Source: Rhodopirellula sp.
GTDB taxonomy: Bacteria > Planctomycetota > Planctomycetia > Pirellulales > Pirellulaceae
Reading direction: 5' to 3'
NCBI GenBank assembly: GCA_002698965.1
Contig: PAAT01000182.1
Span: 3,223-36,955, forward strand
DNA length: 33,733 bases
This document shows, piece by piece, positions 7,454 to 16,875 of this stretch. The notes beneath the pieces are model-generated. The model did no database searches. It was given only the letters and a program-made list of their open reading frames with translations, and had not been told where the DNA came from. Both the position numbers and the translations under genes were made by a program. Every line of letters starts with the position of its first letter. Position 1 is the stretch's first letter.

Positions 7454-8320
7454 ATGATTCCGCAGCTCAAATTATCTCTGCTGCTTGCGATCACATGTTT
7501 GCTTACCGGCTGTCATGTCCTGAAGACACCTGAATGGAAACTTGAAGAAGCTGTCGATGACTCGCCACTCGCCACGCCAAAGCTCGCTAACGATTCCGTA
7601 GTAATTGAAATCGCCTTTATCCGTGTACCGGCGGAAAATAAGCAACAAATGATGTTAGTTTGGGATGATATCGATGAAACTCATATCTCCACGAAACTCC
7701 GCACAAAGCTGCGTGAAAATGGAATTCGCTGCGGTAAGTTGCCGAATGCAATCCCCACCTCTTTTGAAACGCTTCTCAGTGGGGATAAAAATATCACCGA
7801 CCCAAATGCTCAATCGGGAAGTCTAAACTTAAATCTAGGACTTCGTAATCGTCGATTACAGTGTAGTGCCGGTAGCGAAAATCATGTCGTTCTTAGTGAC
7901 TCGGTCATCGACAATCTGGTGATTATTCATTCCGAAGAAGAATATACGACTGCCGAAAAATTCCAGCAGGCTCAATGTCAATTCGAGTTTCGAACGTATC
8001 CACAGGGAAATGGAGCTGTGCGTTTGGAAGTGGTACCACAAATTCACCACGGAGCGGCTAAATCTCAGTTCAAAGGACACGAGGGAGCCTGGCTACTTAA
8101 GACTCAACGTAATATACAGGAATATACTGACTTACTGATTGATACCACGCTGCTCCCTGGGGAATCACTATTGTTAAGCTGCTCTGAACTGGCTCATGGC
8201 CTAGGTGGTCATTTTTTTTCCGACAATGATGACCAGGCAGAAGTGCAACACATGCTACGATTACGCGTACTGCATACGCAATATAACGATCTCTTCCAAC
8301 AGCATACTGAGCTTCCATAA
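7454..8320 (+). CDS. Hypothetical lipoprotein
   Basis: The 288-residue protein starts with a lipoprotein signal (LSLLLAITCLLTGC, lipobox Cys at residue 20), so it is predicted to be lipid-anchored in the cell envelope. The mature part is mixed alpha/beta with EVVPQIHHGAAKSQF in a beta-rich C-terminal half, a pattern loosely like short domains next to secretins; this resemblance is weak. No catalytic motif was seen. AAGGAT (7439-7444) is nine bases before the ATG at 7454. It stands alone, between a divergent metallopeptidase and fba with its own 231-base spacer. I do not recognise a function. Confidence 0.8.
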   Translation: MIPQLKLSLLLAITCLLTGCHVLKTPEWKLEEAVDDSPLATPKLANDSVVIEIAFIRVPAENKQQMMLVWDDIDETHISTKLRTKLRENGIRCGKLPNAIPTSFETLLSGDKNITDPNAQSGSLNLNLGLRNRRLQCSAGSENHVVLSDSVIDNLVIIHSEEEYTTAEKFQQAQCQFEFRTYPQGNGAVRLEVVPQIHHGAAKSQFKGHEGAWLLKTQRNIQEYTDLLIDTTLLPGESLLLSCSELAHGLGGHFFSDNDDQAEVQHMLRLRVLHTQYNDLFQQHTELP

Positions 8321-8356
8321 TAAACTTGATCACATCTACACAGACCAATGAATTCA

Positions 8357-8380
8357 CACAGGATAAGCGGGTTATCTGTG
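8357..8380 (+). other. Hairpin downstream of the lipoprotein gene
   Basis: CACA-G-GATAA (8357-8366) pairs with TTATC-TGTG (8372-8380), with one bulged G and a GCGGG loop. It begins 36 bases after the lipoprotein stop. A TTTT lies only five bases further on, so it may be a weak terminator. The rest of the 231-base spacer up to fba shows nothing I can identify. Confidence 0.3.
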
Positions 8381-8551
8381 CCGATTTTGAAGGTTTAATC
8401 TCAATACCCCCTTTTTCATATGGGGAAGTCACTGAATAATAAGAACTCACCGATCTTTTACAGTAAATACTTCGAAAATCTCAATAACCGCTTTGCCAGA
8501 ACATCCCATCAATGAGATCTGCAAAGCCCCCATAAATCAAGGAGTAATTGA

Positions 8552-9562
8552 ATGGCACTCGTTCCTCTACGTGTAGTTTTGGATCACGCAGCAGAAAATG
8601 ACTACGGCGTTGCTGCGTTTAATGTTAACAACATGGAACAGATCCAATCCATCATGGAAGCAGCTGAAGAAACCGATTCACCTGTCATCGTACAGGCTTC
8701 CCGCGGTGCTCGTGCCTATTCTCAGGATACCTATCTGCGTAACCTAATGCAGGCCGCTGCTGAACTGTACCCGCACATTCCAATCGTGATGCATCAGGAC
8801 CATGGCAACAGTGTTGAAACCTGTGCCAGTGCTATCGAAAACGGATTCACTTCAGTAATGATGGACGGTTCGCTCGAAGCAGATGGTAAAACTCCCGCTA
8901 GCTATGACTACAACGTGGATATTACTCGTCAGGTTGTCGAACTCGCTCACGCTAAGGGAGTCAGTGTTGAGGGTGAACTGGGCTGCCTCGGTTCTCTTGA
9001 AACTGGTATGGGTGAAGCAGAGGATGGTCACGGTGCTGAAGGTGTTCTTTCTCATGATCAGCTGCTGACTGATCCAGATGAAGCTGCTCAGTTCGTTGAA
9101 GCCACCGGTGTTGATGCCTTGGCTGTTGCGATCGGTACAAGCCACGGCGCTTACAAATTCACAAAGGCTCCAACCGGTGATGTGCTCGCTATGGATCGCA
9201 TCGAAGCAATTCATGCCAAGCTTCCAAATACTCACTTAGTAATGCATGGTAGTTCTTCTGTTCCACAGGAATTACAAGACATTATCAATGAGTTTGGTGG
9301 AAACATCAAACAAACCTATGGGGTCCCTGTCGAAGAAATTCAACGAGGCATCCGTTCTGGAGTCCGCAAGATCAATGTAGATACAGATAATCGTCTGGCA
9401 ATTACTGGCGCAATCCGTAAGGTTCTGACCGAAAAACCTGCTGAGTTTGACCCTCGTGCCTACCTAAAGCCTGCTCGTGCCGCTATGAAACAGGTTTGTG
9501 TTGACCGTATGGTTGCATTTGGTCAAGCCGGCAACGCTGCTGACTTGCGAAGTAAGCTCTAA
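8552..9562 (+). CDS. fba: Class II fructose-bisphosphate aldolase
   Basis: The 336-residue enzyme cleaves fructose 1,6-bisphosphate to glyceraldehyde 3-phosphate and dihydroxyacetone phosphate in the cytoplasm. Visible motifs are [20 protein letters not shown] at the N-terminus, VMHQDHGNS (Asp83 as catalytic acid, His84 as zinc ligand), [25 protein letters not shown] and MHGSSSVP, then [12 protein letters not shown] for phosphate binding. It fits the Calvin-cycle/CbbA-like subclass of class II aldolases. AAGGAG (8539-8544) is well placed before the ATG. The gene appears monocistronic, with long spacers on both sides. Confidence 0.96.
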   Translation: MALVPLRVVLDHAAENDYGVAAFNVNNMEQIQSIMEAAEETDSPVIVQASRGARAYSQDTYLRNLMQAAAELYPHIPIVMHQDHGNSVETCASAIENGFTSVMMDGSLEADGKTPASYDYNVDITRQVVELAHAKGVSVEGELGCLGSLETGMGEAEDGHGAEGVLSHDQLLTDPDEAAQFVEATGVDALAVAIGTSHGAYKFTKAPTGDVLAMDRIEAIHAKLPNTHLVMHGSSSVPQELQDIINEFGGNIKQTYGVPVEEIQRGIRSGVRKINVDTDNRLAITGAIRKVLTEKPAEFDPRAYLKPARAAMKQVCVDRMVAFGQAGNAADLRSKL

Positions 9563-9613
9563 ACAACCTGAATAGCTGGATACCACGGGCTGAATCACGA
9601 TTGCCCTGCGAGG

Positions 9614-9688
9614 CTAAACTGCGTTAGAATCTGCTTTCAGTTTAGAAGAGATGCTGCGCACCTCAATAATGGGTTGTTCAGCCCATTA
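9614..9688 (+). other. Two hairpins between fba and kdsD
   Basis: CTAAACTG (9614-9621) pairs with CAGTTTAG (9638-9645) across 16 bases. TAATGGG (9667-9673) pairs with CCCATTA (9682-9688) across eight bases. Neither is followed by a T-run. They fill most of the 161-base spacer and may act as an RNA 3' end of fba or as a leader of kdsD. Confidence 0.3.
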
Positions 9689-9723
9689 AAGCTCGCCAAA
9701 ACACCAGTCATGGAAGACTGATT

Positions 9724-10791
9724 GTGAGTTCAGAATTAACAAAACCCGAACCATTTCCTAGTTCTCTAGGGCCGTTTGAACAACTGCGCCTAGCACGAGA
9801 AATTATCTCGACAGAAGCCAATGCTCTTACAAATTTAGCCGGCAATCTCCCCAAAACATTTGTGGAGGCTGTAACGGCTGTCAGCCAGTGTCAGGGCAAC
9901 CTAATCGTCATTGGTATGGGTAAAGCGGGACTGATTGGCCAAAAGCTAGTAGCCACTTTTGCTTCGACGGGTACGCCAGCCCACTTTCTCCACCCAGCAG
10001 AAGCCGTTCACGGAGACTTGGGACGAGTACAATCGCGTGATGTTGTTTTGCTAATGTCGTACAGTGGTGAAACCGAAGAAGTTACCAGACTTCTTTCATC
10101 TCTGGCTGAACTGAATGTCACAACTATTGCAATGACGTCTACATCAACAAGTACCCTAGCATCCCAATCTCATATCGTTTTGGAACTTGGAGAAATGACG
10201 GAAGCTGGAACACTTCAACTTGCCCCAAGTACAAGTACCACTGTCATGTTAGCTCTTGGTGATGCCCTGGCACTGGTTGTCAGTAAGCTAAGATGTTTCA
10301 CATCGCTCGACTTCGCACGCTTTCATCCGGCTGGATCACTTGGCAGAAAACTAGCTCGCGTTTCCGAATGCATGCGTCCGCTAAGGCAATGCCGGGTCGC
10401 TCATCAGGATCGCACCATTCGAGAAGTGTTTATTGAAAGCCAGCTTCCAGGTCGACGGACCGGAGCAGTGATGCTGATCGATGACAATCAATGTCTAACA
10501 GGCCTCTTTACCGATAGCGATCTCGCTCGGTTGCTCGAACAAAACAAAGAGTCTTGTTTTGACACCGCGATTTGTCTTTCCATGACGAGTGATCCGATTT
10601 GCGTTCAGAGTCATCAAATGCTGACCGATGCCGTAGAGATTCTTGCTCAACGCCGAATCAGTGAATTACCTGTCGTTAACAAATCACATCAGCCTGTCGG
10701 TATGATTGATATTACAGATACCGTCGCTCTACTCCCTGCCAGTGAATCCGAGACAGACTCCACTATTCCATTTCCAAACATTCAGGCCTGA
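9724..10791 (+). CDS. kdsD: D-arabinose 5-phosphate isomerase (KpsF/GutQ type)
   Basis: The 355-residue protein converts ribulose 5-phosphate to arabinose 5-phosphate, the first step toward the LPS sugar Kdo. An SIS domain (about 40-180) shows IGMGKAGLIGQKLVATFAST, the HPAEAVHGDLG segment and the SYSGETEE phosphosugar-binding loop, followed by DFARFHPAGSLGRKL. Two CBS domains (about 205-340) follow, including MLIDDNQCLTGLFTDSDLARLL. The start is GTG, with GGAAG (9712-9716) upstream. kdsC begins nine bases after the stop, so the two are most likely one operon; this neighbour strengthens the isomerase assignment over a generic SIS protein. Confidence 0.93.
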   Translation: MSSELTKPEPFPSSLGPFEQLRLAREIISTEANALTNLAGNLPKTFVEAVTAVSQCQGNLIVIGMGKAGLIGQKLVATFASTGTPAHFLHPAEAVHGDLGRVQSRDVVLLMSYSGETEEVTRLLSSLAELNVTTIAMTSTSTSTLASQSHIVLELGEMTEAGTLQLAPSTSTTVMLALGDALALVVSKLRCFTSLDFARFHPAGSLGRKLARVSECMRPLRQCRVAHQDRTIREVFIESQLPGRRTGAVMLIDDNQCLTGLFTDSDLARLLEQNKESCFDTAICLSMTSDPICVQSHQMLTDAVEILAQRRISELPVVNKSHQPVGMIDITDTVALLPASESETDSTIPFPNIQA

Positions 10792-10800
10792 TAAACACGA

Positions 10801-11325
10801 ATGTCCGAATCTACCAGTTTTGAAAAGATAAAACTCATTCTTTCAGACGTCGATGGCGTACTAACTGATGGTGGTATCTCGTTTGATAATAACGGAATTG
10901 AATCAAAGAAATTCCATATCAAAGATGGGCTGGGAATCAAAATGTGGCAGCGAGCAGGTTTCCAATTTGGAATTTTAACGGCCAGAACTTCCCACATTGT
11001 TAAAGTTCGTAGCGCAGAATTAGGTATCGATATTGTGCGTCAAGGGTTTGAAGCTAAGCTTCCTACAGCAGAAAACCTAGCTAAAGCTATGAACCTCGGA
11101 TTAGATGAAATCTGTTATATCGGCGACGATCTGACTGACTTACCTGTTATCCGCTCAGTCGGACTGGGGGTCGCTGTATCTGATGCCGCACCCGAATTAT
11201 TAGGAACTGCCGATCTGGTCACCGAAAAAGCCGGTGGGCATGGCGCAGTTCGGGAATTAATCGAGCAAATCCTCCGATCCACAGGACGATGGGACGACTT
11301 GGTTCAACAATACTATTCGAATTAA
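10801..11325 (+). CDS. kdsC: 3-deoxy-D-manno-octulosonate 8-phosphate phosphatase
   Basis: The 174-residue HAD-family enzyme dephosphorylates Kdo 8-phosphate. The nucleophile motif reads SDVDGVLTDGG (Asp16 and Asp18), followed by FHIKDGLGIKMWQRAG and GILTARTS, with the metal-binding motif IGDDLTDLPVI and the C-terminal TEKAGGHGAVRELIE, all typical of KdsC. It has no cap domain, as expected. It lies nine bases after kdsD and 18 bases before the LptC/OstA-like gene, so all three probably form one transcript devoted to LPS. Confidence 0.95.
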   Translation: MSESTSFEKIKLILSDVDGVLTDGGISFDNNGIESKKFHIKDGLGIKMWQRAGFQFGILTARTSHIVKVRSAELGIDIVRQGFEAKLPTAENLAKAMNLGLDEICYIGDDLTDLPVIRSVGLGVAVSDAAPELLGTADLVTEKAGGHGAVRELIEQILRSTGRWDDLVQQYYSN

Positions 11326-11343
11326 AAAAACCGTAGGACGATA

Positions 11344-14238
11344 ATGCTTAAACGCCTTCTAAGTACGACTGGCTGCTTCGCAATTGTTTTGATTGCCTAC
11401 ACCGTCTATGCATTGGCAGCTGCGCCGAGAATTGAACCGGTCTACAATGTCAGAGATCATGCGAATCAAAAAAGTTCTGCTCTCTACTGGGAATCGGCGC
11501 CTTCCCAAAATCGTCAACAATTGAGCAACCTATTTAAAGCCGGTTCCTGGCAACTGGCGTCGCCCAAGATAATTGAGTGGCCTCAAGGAGTGCTTTTGTT
11601 CCAGGACTATGAGCAGGCCGACAATGAACTGGTTATTAAACCTTGCACTTGTGTCCTCTTCCAGTCTGGAGAAAAAGACCAGCGTTTAATCACTATGCAC
11701 GCTCCAAGCGGGGCGGTAATCTCGCAAGATGCTCTTTCGAGCAACAAACAAGATGCCGATTTCTCCGGCCGGCTAATTGGCGATGTCGTAATCCATAGCG
11801 CCGAGACGTTTCCCGGAGCAAACGATGCCATTCACTTCGTCACCAGAAACGTCCAGTTTGAAAAAAATAGAATCTGGACAACCCACGATGTTGAATTTGA
11901 ATATTCCGGGCATCATGGTAAAGGTCGCGACTTAATCATTACTCTGGGGGAACAAGAAAAATCCCGCACCAGAGTCGAGAATCCGACGTTGTTCTCACGA
12001 CTTGATTCGGTTGAACTAATCCATGTAGATCAGTTGGTATTACAAATGGAAAAGAAATTACTTCCAAATATCATGCCTGCTGATACAAGAGCCCTCTCGG
12101 ATCTTTCAAAGAATAAATCATCCGAGATGATCATTGAATGTGATGGAACATTTCGAATCGATATCGCTAATTACCGGATGTCTATCGAAGATAATGTTCA
12201 GGTTGCTTTTCAAGAAGGTGGGCTGGTGGATGACACTATGGTCTGTGACAAGCTACACGTCACATTTAGCCCACCCTATTCCTCAGAACCCAACTCTGAC
12301 AACCCACTGCTCGACACTTCGACTCAAATTAATCCGCAAAGTATCATCGCAGACGGTAACCCTGTCCTGATTCAATCGAAAACAAAGGCTCTACTGATCA
12401 AAGGGCAGGGAGTTGCGATCGATTTGGAAAAACTTAGTTTCTCCATTCAGGATTCCGTAGAAAGTACGATTCAATTCGAAGACTTCCATATTAAGGTACC
12501 CAAGCTCTTATACACATTTGCAGACGACCCCGGACGATTGGGGACTTATCAAGCGGAAGGTGCTGGTGAGTTACGAATGAAACCGAGTACCAACAACCCA
12601 ACTAATAAAGAGTTCTTAGTGCAATGGAAAGCCCAAAGTGCTTTGACGGTAAACGAAAAACAAGAAAAGATACTCGAGCTCGATAAAGACGCTCGAATCC
12701 AACTATCGGAAACCGAGTCTATCGCTAGTGATCGACTGCACATTTGGCTCGAAGAAATCGAATCTCCTGCACGGCAAAATACAAACGCACCCCAGTATGA
12801 GATTTCACCCTACAAACTTGCTGCTCAAGGCCATGTGGAAATTGAATTGCCCGAATTGCAGGCAAAATCTCAGCAGGCTCATATGTGGATCACCCGCGAC
12901 ACAAAAGACAATGGGGAGATCACCTCTAATCCCGTAAATTTATCTACGCCTATCGATCTGCTTGAAGACTCCAACAAATCGCCGAACCCGTCTCAGCTCA
13001 AAAGGTACATCGTGCAGGGAGAACTCCTGCAACTCGACTTGCGACAAACAACAGATGGCATTCAAGTCAACGGGGCTATGATGGAGGGCGACCTTTCCTT
13101 TCATCAGGAACCGATGCTAGGACAATCTCGTTCACCACTGGTACTACATGGTGAACGTATTAAGTTATCACGGGGACTGACCGGTCTGGCTGAATTAAGG
13201 ATTGATGGAAAAGAGCGACAGGGGCAACCCGCCTGGATTTCTTACGAAGGGTTCCAGTTATCGGGAAATACCATCCAGCTCAATCAACAAATGAATCTGG
13301 TTTGGATTCAGGGTGAGGGAGAACTGGTCTATCTTGCTACGGATGATCCGAAACCTGAGAATGCCAAACGGATCACGTGGGATGAGCAAATGGCGTTTAC
13401 TGGATCCAAGATTCAGTTGTTCGGAAATGTACAATCCCGCTTTCGCATGCAAACAGAATCTGCCGATCTTGAAGAGGTTGATTTATCATGTAAAGCGCTT
13501 GAATTATATCTTAACCAGCGTCTAAACTTCCAAGATCCACAACTCAACTCTCCCGTACACATCCGCGAGTTTAAAGCGGTCAATGGTGTCAAGCTAAACC
13601 GACGAACCATTGACAGGAATAAACAACACAAAAATCTACAGAATCTCGCTGTCGAAAGTCTTAGTTACTATCCAATGGAAAATCGAATTGCAGCATTTGG
13701 GCAGGGAATCATTCGTCACACATCCTTGACAGACGGGAGTCTACCCACCATCAGCAAACCTATCGACAATGGTTCCAAGATCCAAAGCCTTGCCGTTGAA
13801 TTTAATGAAGGGCTAACAGGGAACTTAGCTAAACTCAATTTAACCTTTAAGGGAAAGGTTCAGGCACTAATGAGTCCCGTGCCACGCTGGGATAGCGTTA
13901 TAACTTCTGAAGCGGTTCAAGAAGCAAAAGGTGTCGAACTCAATTGCAATGCCCTTTCAATTGCTGACGTCAGTCAGACAGAAATAGCATCCTATGTCCT
14001 TTCAGCGACCGGAAATACCTATGTTTTTTGGGCTGACTATACGGCGTTGGCGCATCGGGTTTCCTTTTCACAACTGAAAAATCACATTGTGATGGAAGGT
14101 GGACGTGGGGAAGCCAGACTTTGGCTCAACACAAATAAAACACCGACACCCAATGCCGCCGCTAGAAAGATTATCTATGATCTGAAGACCGGTAAAGTCG
14201 ACGTACACTCACCAAGTCTCCTAGACTCCGGGCAATAA
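11344..14238 (+). CDS. LptC/OstA-like LPS transport protein (putative, 964 aa)
   Basis: An N-terminal hydrophobic segment (about residues 6-27) anchors or exports the protein; the rest would be periplasmic. It is rich in short beta strands with recurring OstA-like phrases such as LAAQGHVEIELPELQAK and IECDGTFRIDIANYR, and a C-terminal ARKIIYDLKTGKVDVHS. LptC and LptA are usually about 200 residues each; this one is roughly five times longer and may contain several such beta-jellyroll units in series. The residues near 30-215 look like a LptC-type start. Its place right after kdsD-kdsC supports a role in moving LPS to the outer membrane. This is inference; sequence resemblance is weak. AGGACG precedes the ATG. 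Confidence 0.6.
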   Translation: MLKRLLSTTGCFAIVLIAYTVYALAAAPRIEPVYNVRDHANQKSSALYWESAPSQNRQQLSNLFKAGSWQLASPKIIEWPQGVLLFQDYEQADNELVIKPCTCVLFQSGEKDQRLITMHAPSGAVISQDALSSNKQDADFSGRLIGDVVIHSAETFPGANDAIHFVTRNVQFEKNRIWTTHDVEFEYSGHHGKGRDLIITLGEQEKSRTRVENPTLFSRLDSVELIHVDQLVLQMEKKLLPNIMPADTRALSDLSKNKSSEMIIECDGTFRIDIANYRMSIEDNVQVAFQEGGLVDDTMVCDKLHVTFSPPYSSEPNSDNPLLDTSTQINPQSIIADGNPVLIQSKTKALLIKGQGVAIDLEKLSFSIQDSVESTIQFEDFHIKVPKLLYTFADDPGRLGTYQAEGAGELRMKPSTNNPTNKEFLVQWKAQSALTVNEKQEKILELDKDARIQLSETESIASDRLHIWLEEIESPARQNTNAPQYEISPYKLAAQGHVEIELPELQAKSQQAHMWITRDTKDNGEITSNPVNLSTPIDLLEDSNKSPNPSQLKRYIVQGELLQLDLRQTTDGIQVNGAMMEGDLSFHQEPMLGQSRSPLVLHGERIKLSRGLTGLAELRIDGKERQGQPAWISYEGFQLSGNTIQLNQQMNLVWIQGEGELVYLATDDPKPENAKRITWDEQMAFTGSKIQLFGNVQSRFRMQTESADLEEVDLSCKALELYLNQRLNFQDPQLNSPVHIREFKAVNGVKLNRRTIDRNKQHKNLQNLAVESLSYYPMENRIAAFGQGIIRHTSLTDGSLPTISKPIDNGSKIQSLAVEFNEGLTGNLAKLNLTFKGKVQALMSPVPRWDSVITSEAVQEAKGVELNCNALSIADVSQTEIASYVLSATGNTYVFWADYTALAHRVSFSQLKNHIVMEGGRGEARLWLNTNKTPTPNAAARKIIYDLKTGKVDVHSPSLLDSGQ

Positions 14239-14982
14239 TCAAGCCAACGGCAAACGAAGGCGTTCTTGCTCAAGCCGCTCCATTAAGAATTCGACTGTTC
14301 TTCGAGCCTGCACTCGATAATATCTAAAACCATGGCCCCCAGCGGTTGTCTCAAAGTCAAACTCGTGAGGTACACCAAGTGAATAAAGCTTCATTTGCAA
14401 CCGGTCGACACCTTCAAACCAATCGTGGTCAACCGGATCACAACAAAAAAACTGATGGCGAGGCCAGTTGAGGGGATGAATATGAAGCAGTGCTGAATCC
14501 TGTCGAGCCACTTCCGGATCGTCGTACATCAACGGTAACGTTTCATCAATTCCCTGCTTCATCCGTAGATGATAATCAATCGCTGGAGATATCGCCGCTA
14601 CGATGGGGAATACACCTGGATACTTGTAGCTGAATCTTAAAGCCCCCTGGCCCCCCATGCTGGTGCCAAGTAGGCCGATTCGAGGCGTCGATACTCCCCA
14701 TCGATTTCCGACGTACGTGAGAATATTATCCCGTACGTACGTTTCTGCGGATCGTTCCAAGTCAAATTCCGAACAAATTTTATTGGACCACCAACTTCGC
14801 TTTGTACGAGGACCAATTACTCTTAAGCCATGTTTCTCGAACTGCTCGGTAAATTCGGCTTTGTCATTGAGCCATTCACCACTCACTCCATGCAGATAGA
14901 TCAATGCATATCCATGCTCAGAAGGCTGAGAAGGTTCATAGATTTCGCATGGATGGCCGTCCACTTCAATCGTTGACCACAT
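14239..14982 (-). CDS. Alpha/beta hydrolase, esterase-D-like
   Basis: The 247-residue protein has an oxyanion-loop LHGVSGEW near residue 31, the nucleophile elbow GTSMGGQGAL (Ser108), and a late GGHGFRYY with His217; the acidic residue may be Asp182 or Asp185 in CDPVDHDW. This is the arrangement of the esterase D / S-formylglutathione hydrolase group. No signal peptide is seen, so it is cytoplasmic. I chose ATG 14982; a TTG at 14988 would add two residues, but the spacing to AAGAG suits the ATG. Its stop abuts the stop of the LptC-like gene with no base between. Substrate unknown. Confidence 0.8.
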   Translation of the reverse strand: MWSTIEVDGHPCEIYEPSQPSEHGYALIYLHGVSGEWLNDKAEFTEQFEKHGLRVIGPRTKRSWWSNKICSEFDLERSAETYVRDNILTYVGNRWGVSTPRIGLLGTSMGGQGALRFSYKYPGVFPIVAAISPAIDYHLRMKQGIDETLPLMYDDPEVARQDSALLHIHPLNWPRHQFFCCDPVDHDWFEGVDRLQMKLYSLGVPHEFDFETTAGGHGFRYYRVQARRTVEFLMERLEQERLRLPLA

Positions 14983-15060
14983 CGACAAATACTCTTAATG
15001 GGAGGTTAATCTTGTTTATCTCAATGAACTTATTGATCACTAGAGGTGGAAACACTGAAG

Positions 15061-15089
15061 TTTAATTGATTAGGCACAATGAGTACAAT
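15061..15089 (+). promoter_or_regulatory. Possible sigma-70-type promoter of hpt
   Basis: TTTAAT (15061-15066) and TACAAT (15084-15089) are 17 bases apart. The -10 matches TATAAT at five of six positions; the -35 is poor. It lies in the spacer between the divergent esterase and hpt, at a suitable distance from the start of hpt. Confidence 0.3.
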
Positions 15090-15147
15090 GGCCTGAACAC
15101 TTTCGTGACCCAAGAGGGCTTCCGCCCAACAAATGACAGGATTGACC

Positions 15148-15678
15148 GTGAAAATACTTTTTTCCGAAGAGCAGCTTCAACAGGGCATTGCGAGGATGGC
15201 AACGGAAGTTAACCAGCGTTTTGGGCGTGAACCATTGACCGTAATTTGTGTAATGACTGGAAGTATTATTCTGGTCGCGGACTTGATCCGGCAATTAGTG
15301 ATGCCGGTCAAACTCGGTTCTGTACATGCTTGTAGCTATCGCGGTAGAACTAGTCGGGGTGAACTCAAACTCGACGCATCGATGCTACCGGACCTCCAGG
15401 GTGCCAACGTACTAATCGTCGATGACATTTTTGATACGGGTCACACATTAAACGCGGTTCATCAACATATCGATTCCCTAGGAGCTGCCTGTGTTGAAAC
15501 AGCAGTACTCTTATATAAACACGGGCGAGAAGAGCTGGATTTTCAGGTTAATTTTGTTGGCTTTGAAATCCCTGACGAATTCGTTGTCGGTTATGGACTC
15601 GACTATCAAGGGCTCTATCGAAACTTACCCTATGTTGGCGTGATGGAATCACATGATCTGGCTCAGGACGAGCCATAA
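15148..15678 (+). CDS. hpt: Hypoxanthine phosphoribosyltransferase
   Basis: The 176-residue enzyme transfers the phosphoribosyl group from PRPP to hypoxanthine or guanine (purine salvage). The PRPP-binding loop VLIVDDIFDTGHT is near residues 88-100, and CVMTGSIILVADL and VGYGLDYQGLYRNLPYVGV near the end fit the HPRT family. I favour GTG 15148, six bases after AGGA (15138-15141); an ATG at 15133 would add five residues but has no well-spaced ribosome-binding site. It is followed 24 bases later by the first glycosyltransferase, so it may be the first gene of that operon, although the functions differ. Confidence 0.92.
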   Translation: MKILFSEEQLQQGIARMATEVNQRFGREPLTVICVMTGSIILVADLIRQLVMPVKLGSVHACSYRGRTSRGELKLDASMLPDLQGANVLIVDDIFDTGHTLNAVHQHIDSLGAACVETAVLLYKHGREELDFQVNFVGFEIPDEFVVGYGLDYQGLYRNLPYVGVMESHDLAQDEP

Positions 15679-15702
15679 AATATCTCACGAGCAGGAATAG
15701 TC

Positions 15703-16875
15703 ATGTCGGAAATGAGAATTGCAATGATCACGCGGCGCTTTTGGCCTCTTGTAGGTGGTGCAGAAGTGGTCATGGCTAATCTTGCAACAGAATTCCAACG
15801 ACTCGGAGTCAAACCAATTCTGTTGACCGCACAGTGGGACCCAACCTGGCCCAAGCATTTTATGCACCGTGATGTCGAGGTACAGCGACTACCCAATCCT
15901 GACCGGCGGGGATGGGGCACGCTTATCTATATGGATGCTCTGTCGCAGTGGTTACGAAAGAACCGTGATACTTACGATATCGCATTTGTTTCCATGTTAA
16001 AACACTCAGCTTATTCGGCGGTTACGGTGTGTCGAAAACAACGTCAAAGTGTCGTACTACGAGTCGAGGGGGGAGGAGATACTGGGGACTGCAATTGGCA
16101 TCATATAGCACGCTTTGGAAGCCGGATTCGTCGCCGATGCAAAGTAGCAGATGCTGTAATTGCTCCGAGTCAAGCAACTCATGATGAATTGATCGATGCT
16201 CAATTTCCATTAAACCGAATTCACCACATCCCGAACGGCGTAGCCTTGGGAAAGCAGCTGCGAACGACCGAAGCAATCGTGTTCGCGCGTCAAACATTAG
16301 CCCAGAACAATCGCGACTTTACATCTCATCCTGATCATAAAGTAAGTGTCTATACCGGCCGGCTTACTAGGAACAAAGGACTTTTTGAACTGCTCGATGC
16401 CTGGAAATTCGTGGTCAACCAAAACCCTCACAGCCAACTCTGGCTTATTGGGGAAGGCCCTGATCGCGAAGCACTTTATGAACGGATCCGTGAACTGGAA
16501 TTAATCGGGCATGTACTAATGCCCGGAGCATTCGATGATGTTGCTGATCTGCTACAGGCCGCTAATTCGTTTATTCTGCCTTCACATATGGAAGGTCTTT
16601 CCCTATCGCTACTCGAAGCTATGGCAAGCAATGTCCATGTGATTGCTAGCGACATTACCGCAAACCGCCAATTGATCGATAACGGCGTACATGGCCGACT
16701 AGTCCCTGTCAAGCAAGTGGCTCCTCTTGCCGAAGCAATCCTGACAGCGCATGCTTCAGATAATTCTGAGATGGTTGCAGCCGCTTACCAACGAGTCCGT
16801 CGGACGTTCTCACTTGAATCGATGGCACGTAAGCATTTACAAGTTTTTGAGGACACACTACGCCGCGGTAAATAA
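15703..16875 (+). CDS. Glycosyltransferase family 4 (GT-B fold)
   Basis: This 390-residue protein has the N-terminal acceptor domain start RIAMITRRFWPLVGGAEVVM and the C-terminal nucleotide-sugar domain with VYTGRLTRNKGLFELLDAWK and LIGEGPDREAL. The donor-site E-x7-E motif is present in MEGLSLSLLEAMA (Glu297 and Glu305). GT4 enzymes are retaining transferases that build polysaccharides or glycolipids; the sugar cannot be predicted. AGGA (15693-15696) precedes the ATG. The stop overlaps the start of the next gene by one base, so the two are translationally coupled and likely act on the same glycan. Confidence 0.9.
   Translation: MSEMRIAMITRRFWPLVGGAEVVMANLATEFQRLGVKPILLTAQWDPTWPKHFMHRDVEVQRLPNPDRRGWGTLIYMDALSQWLRKNRDTYDIAFVSMLKHSAYSAVTVCRKQRQSVVLRVEGGGDTGDCNWHHIARFGSRIRRRCKVADAVIAPSQATHDELIDAQFPLNRIHHIPNGVALGKQLRTTEAIVFARQTLAQNNRDFTSHPDHKVSVYTGRLTRNKGLFELLDAWKFVVNQNPHSQLWLIGEGPDREALYERIRELELIGHVLMPGAFDDVADLLQAANSFILPSHMEGLSLSLLEAMASNVHVIASDITANRQLIDNGVHGRLVPVKQVAPLAEAILTAHASDNSEMVAAAYQRVRRTFSLESMARKHLQVFEDTLRRGK

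Noticed and set aside
7351..7533. 60-residue frame before the lipoprotein gene
   Set aside because: It overlaps the lipoprotein signal sequence in another frame and has no ribosome-binding site or motif.
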